From: Bacteroidota bacterium
GTDB lineage: Bacteria; Bacteroidota; Bacteroidia; Cytophagales; Cyclobacteriaceae
Assembly (NCBI GenBank): GCA_023417955.1
Contig: JAEZDW010000509.1
Coordinates: forward strand, 1 to 9,828
Direction of reading: 5' to 3'
DNA length: 9,828 bases
The notes beneath the pieces were generated by a model. The model ran no database searches. It was not told where the DNA came from and was given only the letters and a program-made list of their open reading frames with translations. Shown here piece by piece: positions 5,816-9,828 of the stretch (the stretch's first letter is position 1; each line of letters opens with the position of its first letter). The position numbers and the translations under genes were made by a program.

Positions 5816-8800
5816 CTATTTAGCGTCGGATTGTTCACCTGAAGCTGTTGCTCCAATCATTCGTCTGATCTCGTCAAGCTGCTGCTCAAACGAGGTGAGT
5901 TTGCTTTCGAGCTGGTTATTGTCAGCCTTGAGTTTCTTGTTCTCCGCTTCAAGCTTTTCAACTTTTTCAATCAGCTCCTGGACCGCTTTAATCGTAGCGA
6001 TCTGTGCATTGTACGTGTCGATCTGCAAAACTTCATCGGTACTTCCCGGAAGCGTTTCACCACTTGACCGCACCGACTCGGGGAATATCTCGCCGTATTC
6101 CTGCGCAATAAAGTTGTAGTAGTATCTGTCTTCGATGGAAGGATGACGTTCGCGCCACTCAGGCGTGTATTTGAATTTGACAGGACGCAGTTTTCGTAAA
6201 ATTTCGAAGCTGTTCTCGATGTCGAGTATATCTGTTTTAATACGACGATCGGAGTTGGCGTTCCAGGTACCGGCTGTTGTTTTTGATGCGTCACCTTCGA
6301 CCTCAAGTGTACGCGCAGACGGACTTCTTCCAATACCGACATTGCCGTTCTTGAGCACCGTAAGTGCGTTCGAGCGCGTGACCACGCTTCCGTCATTCAT
6401 CACCTCGCCATTCCCGACGATAAATACCGGGTCACTAGCAACCCAGGAATTAGCGGAGTATCCAAGTCCATCCGGATCTTCATTCGCCGTTCCTACAACA
6501 GTGGATCCATAAGCGCCCGTGATTAATCGTATACCACCGGGTATCACTGATCCATTCGCGTTGGCAGTGTTGTTTTTCCCTCCGCCGATGGTTGCCCATT
6601 GGCCGAGAGAAGCATTACTCGCACCACCACCCACAGTGGAGTAAGCGCTATAAGGTATCATTCTTCCCGCGCGATTGTCACGACCACCGCTGACGACGGC
6701 CCAGTCGCCATCAACGATGTTCGCATTTTCAAGTCCGCCGCCGGCGATGACCGACCCCTTTATACCGGGAGTTGCCTGGTTGCCAGGATATCCGGCAATG
6801 ATGTTAGGTGATGGCGTACCCGGAGTGGTGGGATTCATGTTTAATTCAATTCGCATGACGCGTGCATTGTTCACGCGTACCACGAGAGGTTGATCATCTG
6901 TAGTACCAATAAAACTCGTCAGTTCACTTGTACCCGCATTTCCATACAGGCTCCATCCCGGGATCAGAAACCCGGGAGCCCAGTTGGTACCATTCCACTG
7001 GAGCACCTCATCATTATTCGCACCTGATTGTGCGAGTTTATCCGCGGTGATTGTTGTATTTGCAATATCAGCTCCGGTAATAGTGGCGTCCTGGATCTTC
7101 GCAGAAGTAATAGCATTGTCCGCGATTTTAGTATTGGTAACTGCGTTGTTCGCGAGTTCTGTTGCTGTAACACCACCCGCAGCAATGCCGATCGTACCGG
7201 TCGTCGTAATCGGGCCGCCTGTTAAACCCGTGCCTGCCGCTACCGACGTAACCGTCCCTGAAGCATGCGTAGAAGGAACCCAGTTAGTTCCATTCCAATG
7301 CAAAACCTGATTCGGAGTAGCTCCTGATTGAGCAAGCTTGTCTGCGGTGACTGTCGTTGCTGCAATGTCCGCACCCGTGATCGTAGCGTCCTCTATTTTA
7401 GCAGATGTAATGGCGTTGTTCGCGACCTTTGGTCCGGTTACAGCATTGTTGGCAAGCTCTGTCGCTGTTACGCCACCCGCTGCAATGCTGATGGTCCCGG
7501 TTTCGGTAATTGGTCCTCCTGTGAGACCGGTGCCTGTCGCAACGGATGTGACCGTCCCACCTGAAGGGAGAGTGGCCGGAGCCCAGCTTGCCCCATTCCA
7601 TTGCAGCACCTGGTTAGCCGACGCGCCCGAGGCAGCGAGCTTGTCCGCAGTGATTGTCGTAGCAGCGATATCAGCACCAGTGATTGTTGCATCCTGAATT
7701 TTTGCTGAGTTGACCGCGTTGTTCGCAAGTTCGGTGGCAGTAACGCCGCCGGGAGCAATGCTTATTGTTCCCGTACCAGTGATCGGTCCACCCGTCAGAC
7801 CGGTACCTGTTGCTACATTGGTTACAGTTCCTGCTCCGGCAGGCGTGCTCCAGACTGGAACGCCGCCCGAAACTGTAAGCACCTGGCCGTTTGTGCCCGG
7901 CACAAGTTTACCTGCCGGGATTGTTAAACCTGCAATATCGTCACCCGTTATGGTACCATCTTGTATCTTGGCTGAGGTGATTGCATCGTTGGCCACTTTG
8001 GGAGCTGTTACCGCATTGTTGGCAAGCTCTGTAGCCGTGACACCTCCCGACGCAATGCTGATGGTTCCCGTTCCAGTAATCGGTCCACCTGTGAGACCGG
8101 TACCTGTTCCGACATTCGTAACTGTACCAGCTCCGGCAGGGGTACTCCAGACCGGAACACCTCCCGAAACAGAAAGCACCTGTCCATTCGTTCCGGGGGC
8201 AAGTTTAGTCACGTCTATCGCCGCTGAAGAACTGATATCAGCATTGGTGATCGTGCCATCAGTTATATGCGTTGATGTGACTGCAGAGAGTGCAGCCAAC
8301 GCACCAAGACCCGTTACCTGAGAACTTGCAATTGACAGATTTGCCTGATTGACATCGATGTCTACTTTGCTATTGGGAGCGTCAAGGGCTACACTCACCC
8401 TGTTTGATGCTGCGTTGATTTTGTTGAATTCAAGGTCGAGTCCGCTTTTTTGTTTGAATACGCCCACGCCTGCGGATCCCACATTTGAAGCGGTATTTGC
8501 TTCACCGCTGGCCGAAATCGGTTGAAAGGCCCAGGCACTGCCTGTGTACACCAATGCATTCGTAGTAGCAGGCAATGCCGCGGGAAGAGCCTGGCCCTTT
8601 ATGCCGGATACAACAGTTGCTGAATTTGTTCCGGTTACGTCACCGCCGATCGAGGCAGCGGTCCAGGCAGTACCGTTCCATATTAGTGCCTGACCAGTTG
8701 TCGGCGTCCCTGCAGAGAGGTTGGCAGAACTCGCGGGACTCCCGGATAGCGTAAACGTGTTGCCATTGAGAGACAGTGTTTGGTTTGAGCCACCACCACC

Positions 8801-9103
8801 GGTTTCAACCCACGCCGTTCCATTCCAGTAGTATATTTTGTTGTCGGAGCTGTCGAAGATAAGCATACCCTTGTCGTCGCTGTTGTTCAGCCCGGTAAAG
8901 GCAGAGCGGTTACTGACGACGGGGAGGAGCAACCCCTGATTGCCGTTTCCCTTCAACCAGAGAATGGCCCGATCCTTAAGCGATTCGGTACCGATTGAAA
9001 CATTTGAATTTTGGGAATAGCCCGCAATCGAAGAAATACAACCTATTGCAGACAATAGCGCGATAGTAAGGCAGCGAATGCCTCTTACGGTTAGGGTGCT
9101 CAT
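5816..9103 (-). CDS. Repetitive fibre protein with C-terminal S74 intramolecular chaperone (tail fiber domain)
   Basis: A 1095-residue protein. Residues 1-30 look like a Sec signal peptide (hydrophobic 11-29, likely cut near Ser30/Gln31). Residues 42-100 are a segment common in Bacteroidota tail-fibre proteins, ending KIYYWNGTAWVE. Residues 326-715 hold four repeats of about 100 residues, each opening GTVTxVxxGTGLTGGPIT and closing with VLxWNGxxWxP or VLTVSGGVPVW. Residues 784-857 are GGG/N/A-rich units resembling trimeric adhesin head repeats. Residues 951-1045 form the peptidase S74 domain (chaperone of endosialidase) with the SDRRIK motif at 951-956; family knowledge predicts trimerisation and self-cleavage just before Ser951. 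A coiled coil follows (about 1036-1082). No T9SS sorting domain is seen at the C-terminus. As the first gene of the unit with the sorting-domain and PorP/SprF genes, it is probably a surface fibre. Phage origin of the domain is likely, but there are no phage neighbours. Confidence 0.92.
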   Translation of the reverse strand: MSTLTVRGIRCLTIALLSAIGCISSIAGYSQNSNVSIGTESLKDRAILWLKGNGNQGLLLPVVSNRSAFTGLNNSDDKGMLIFDSSDNKIYYWNGTAWVETGGGGSNQTLSLNGNTFTLSGSPASSANLSAGTPTTGQALIWNGTAWTAASIGGDVTGTNSATVVSGIKGQALPAALPATTNALVYTGSAWAFQPISASGEANTASNVGSAGVGVFKQKSGLDLEFNKINAASNRVSVALDAPNSKVDIDVNQANLSIASSQVTGLGALAALSAVTSTHITDGTITNADISSSAAIDVTKLAPGTNGQVLSVSGGVPVWSTPAGAGTVTNVGTGTGLTGGPITGTGTISIASGGVTATELANNAVTAPKVANDAITSAKIQDGTITGDDIAGLTIPAGKLVPGTNGQVLTVSGGVPVWSTPAGAGTVTNVATGTGLTGGPITGTGTISIAPGGVTATELANNAVNSAKIQDATITGADIAATTITADKLAASGASANQVLQWNGASWAPATLPSGGTVTSVATGTGLTGGPITETGTISIAAGGVTATELANNAVTGPKVANNAITSAKIEDATITGADIAATTVTADKLAQSGATPNQVLHWNGTNWVPSTHASGTVTSVAAGTGLTGGPITTTGTIGIAAGGVTATELANNAVTNTKIADNAITSAKIQDATITGADIANTTITADKLAQSGANNDEVLQWNGTNWAPGFLIPGWSLYGNAGTSELTSFIGTTDDQPLVVRVNNARVMRIELNMNPTTPGTPSPNIIAGYPGNQATPGIKGSVIAGGGLENANIVDGDWAVVSGGRDNRAGRMIPYSAYSTVGGGASNASLGQWATIGGGKNNTANANGSVIPGGIRLITGAYGSTVVGTANEDPDGLGYSANSWVASDPVFIVGNGEVMNDGSVVTRSNALTVLKNGNVGIGRSPSARTLEVEGDASKTTAGTWNANSDRRIKTDILDIENSFEILRKLRPVKFKYTPEWRERHPSIEDRYYYNFIAQEYGEIFPESVRSSGETLPGSTDEVLQIDTYNAQIATIKAVQELIEKVEKLEAENKKLKADNNQLESKLTSFEQQLDEIRRMIGATASGEQSDAK
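6251..6256 (-). other. Predicted S74 self-cleavage point (before Ser951)
   Basis: The codons for Asn950 and Ser951 of the fibre protein lie here; Ser951 (TCC, 6253-6251) begins the SDRRIK motif. In endosialidase-type chaperones the Ser and the Lys five residues on are essential for self-cleavage on the N-terminal side of the Ser, releasing the chaperone after trimer folding. Here Ser951, Asp952, Arg954 and Lys956 are all present, so processing is predicted to be intact. Inferred from the motif only. Confidence 0.6.
6533..6754 (-). repeat. Head-like GGG/N repeats in the fibre protein
   Basis: Residues 784-857 contain about five short units with hydrophobic triplets before glycines: SVIAGGGLENA, AVVSGGRDNRA, STVGGGASNAS, ATIGGGKNNTA, SVIPGG. 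This spacing is like the stacked turns of left-handed parallel beta-roll heads in trimeric autotransporter adhesins, which fits a trimer whose folding is guided by the S74 domain. Structural analogy only. Confidence 0.6.
6959..8128 (-). repeat. Four tandem ~100-residue repeats in the fibre protein
   Basis: Units start at residues 326 (base 8128), 425 (7831), 516 (7558) and 616 (7258). They are 99, 91 and 100 residues for the first three; the fourth runs to about residue 715. All share GLTGGPIT, then GTIxIAxGGVTATELANNAV, then TSAKIxDxTITGxDIA. Unit 2 lacks one ten-residue T-x-x-K-[VI]-A-[ND]-[ND]-A-I segment. A half unit (residues about 279-325, THITDGTITNADI to GGVPVWSTPAGA) precedes the first. 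Protein identity is high, but codons differ at many third positions between units. Confidence 0.9.
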
Positions 9104-9316
9104 AAAACAAGTATAGACAGGTTAGGGTTCCTCTCCGGCATCAGCTTGAAGCCGACGCAGTTAAGGTAATCGAAAGTAGGAAAAATACCTTGAAACAAGA
9201 CGGTGTTTCACCAAATAATTGATACACGATTCACACCGATGATAACAACGGGATTGCTTGGCGTGGTGATTTTTGAGAACTTCCCGCCAATTGTTTTATC
9301 GCCTGATCCTGAACCT
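9104..9316. promoter_or_regulatory. Divergent intergenic region between the fibre operon and the amidohydrolase
   Basis: A 213-bp gap that should hold promoters for both directions. Leftward, TATTTTTC (7 of 8 to TAnnTTTG) at about 9180-9187 lies 24 nt after TTTG, a slightly long spacing. TATACTTG, also 7 of 8, lies only a few bases before the ATG at 9103. CGGTGT (9201-9206) and ACACCG (9233-9238) form a loose inverted repeat that might be an operator. No convincing rightward promoter is seen. Confidence 0.3.
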
Positions 9317-9828
9317 ATGCTCTTGAGACGAGAATTGATTCTCTCTGTACTTTTGTGCTTTTTAATCACTTCCGCGAGTGCTCAGAAAGAAATCGCTATT
9401 ACCAATGTTGGAATTGTAAATGTCCGCGAAGGGAAAGTTATCCCGTCAGCCACGGTAATAATCCGCGACGATAAGATCACGGAAGTGAACACGCGAAGCA
9501 ACGTCCGACTCTCAAAAGAATTAACAATCATCGATGGAACCGGCAAGTATCTGATGCCAGGCCTGACCGATGGTCATATCCACTTCTTTCAATCCGGAGG
9601 TTTGTATACACGCCCCGACGCGATCAACCTGACGTCCCGCGTATCGTATCAGCAGGAGGTGACGAAAGGGGCAGAAGCGATTCCTGACTATTTTAGAAGA
9701 TATCTCCGACTCGGAATAACAACCGTTGCAGACGTAGGCGGGCCAATGAGGAACTTTGCCGTTCGCGATTCAATAGCGAAGACAAATCTGTCGCCTAACG
9801 TAATGGTCACAGGTCCGCTGTTTTCGAT
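9317..9828 (+). CDS. Secreted amidohydrolase family protein, N-terminal part (cut by window edge)
   Basis: The frame is open from ATG at 9317 to the window end (170 codons). Residues 1-22 are a signal peptide (MLLRRELILSVLLCFLITSASA, cut before Gln23), which supports this start. Residues 26-80 are the small beta-sandwich typical of amidohydrolases (AITNVGIVNVREGKVIPSAT, then IIRDDKITEV, then IIDGTGKYLMPGL). Residues 81-90 (MPGLTDGHIH) carry the HxH metal-binding motif of the amidohydrolase superfamily, and the following LRLGITTVADVGG is the usual second landmark. Later metal ligands (Lys, His, His, Asp) lie outside the window. Secreted Bacteroidota members are often annotated as imidazolonepropionase-like or prolidase-like, but the substrate cannot be told from this part. 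It is divergent from the fibre operon and not obviously linked to it. Confidence 0.9.
   Translation, partial: MLLRRELILSVLLCFLITSASAQKEIAITNVGIVNVREGKVIPSATVIIRDDKITEVNTRSNVRLSKELTIIDGTGKYLMPGLTDGHIHFFQSGGLYTRPDAINLTSRVSYQQEVTKGAEAIPDYFRRYLRLGITTVADVGGPMRNFAVRDSIAKTNLSPNVMVTGPLFS

Noticed and set aside
6959..8128. CRISPR or DNA-level tandem repeat array
   Set aside because: The periodicity is about 300 bp, in frame within one coding region, with third-position divergence; there are no short identical repeats with unique spacers.
6984..8321. Long rightward ORFs (6984-7310, 7338-7697, 7710-8321) of Ala/Val/Pro-rich sequence
   Set aside because: They lie antisense to the fibre repeats and exist because the repeat composition leaves few stops on the opposite strand; they mirror the repeat periodicity and have no signal, motif or spacing of their own.
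5816..9103. Prophage tail-fibre gene
   Set aside because: The S74 domain is phage-like, but the protein has a Sec signal peptide, and the neighbours are T9SS and metabolic genes; no tail, capsid, integrase or lysis gene is present.

Overview
The window looks like chromosomal DNA of a Bacteroidota bacterium, most likely in or near the Cytophagales (inference). The main evidence is a type IX secretion system (T9SS) outer-membrane protein of the PorP/SprF family next to a protein with a type B T9SS sorting domain. A lipoprotein with a 3-keto-disaccharide hydrolase (DUF1080) domain and the general lack of Shine-Dalgarno sequences fit this. There are no tRNA, rRNA, IS or CRISPR features and no phage structural neighbours.

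Layout. Positions 1-2585 hold leftward genes. These are the N-terminal part of a membrane-anchored L,D-transpeptidase (cut by the window edge), a complete NhaD-type Na+/H+ antiporter, a previously uncalled 35-residue single-span membrane protein upstream of nhaD, and an unrecognised 106-residue protein with two hydrophobic segments. A perfect 11-bp hairpin lies between the 35-residue gene and nhaD. Positions 2586-2849 are a divergent intergenic region. It carries a Bacteroidota-type -7 box for the leftward 106-residue gene, a small hairpin, and a leader ORF with a good Shine-Dalgarno sequence that overlaps the start of the rightward DUF1080 lipoprotein gene (2850-3644).

Positions 3646-9103 are a tight three-gene leftward unit, read in the order 9103 to 3646. 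It starts with a 1095-residue repetitive fibre-like protein ending in an intramolecular chaperone (peptidase S74) domain and coiled coil. After 18 bp comes a 348-residue protein with a type B T9SS sorting domain, and after 7 bp a PorP/SprF-family protein with an unusual Lys/Arg-rich tail. The order suggests one surface assembly: PorP/SprF as the export or anchoring partner of the sorting-domain protein, with the S74 fibre as probable surface cargo or appendage. The link of the fibre to T9SS is inference, because it has a Sec signal peptide but no sorting domain of its own. The S74 domain is predicted to cut itself off before Ser951.

Positions 9104-9316 are a divergent promoter region. At 9317 a rightward secreted amidohydrolase begins and runs off the right edge. 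The most unusual items are the S74/type B/PorP operon, the basic tail of the PorP protein, and the micro-ORF plus hairpin arrangement in front of nhaD.
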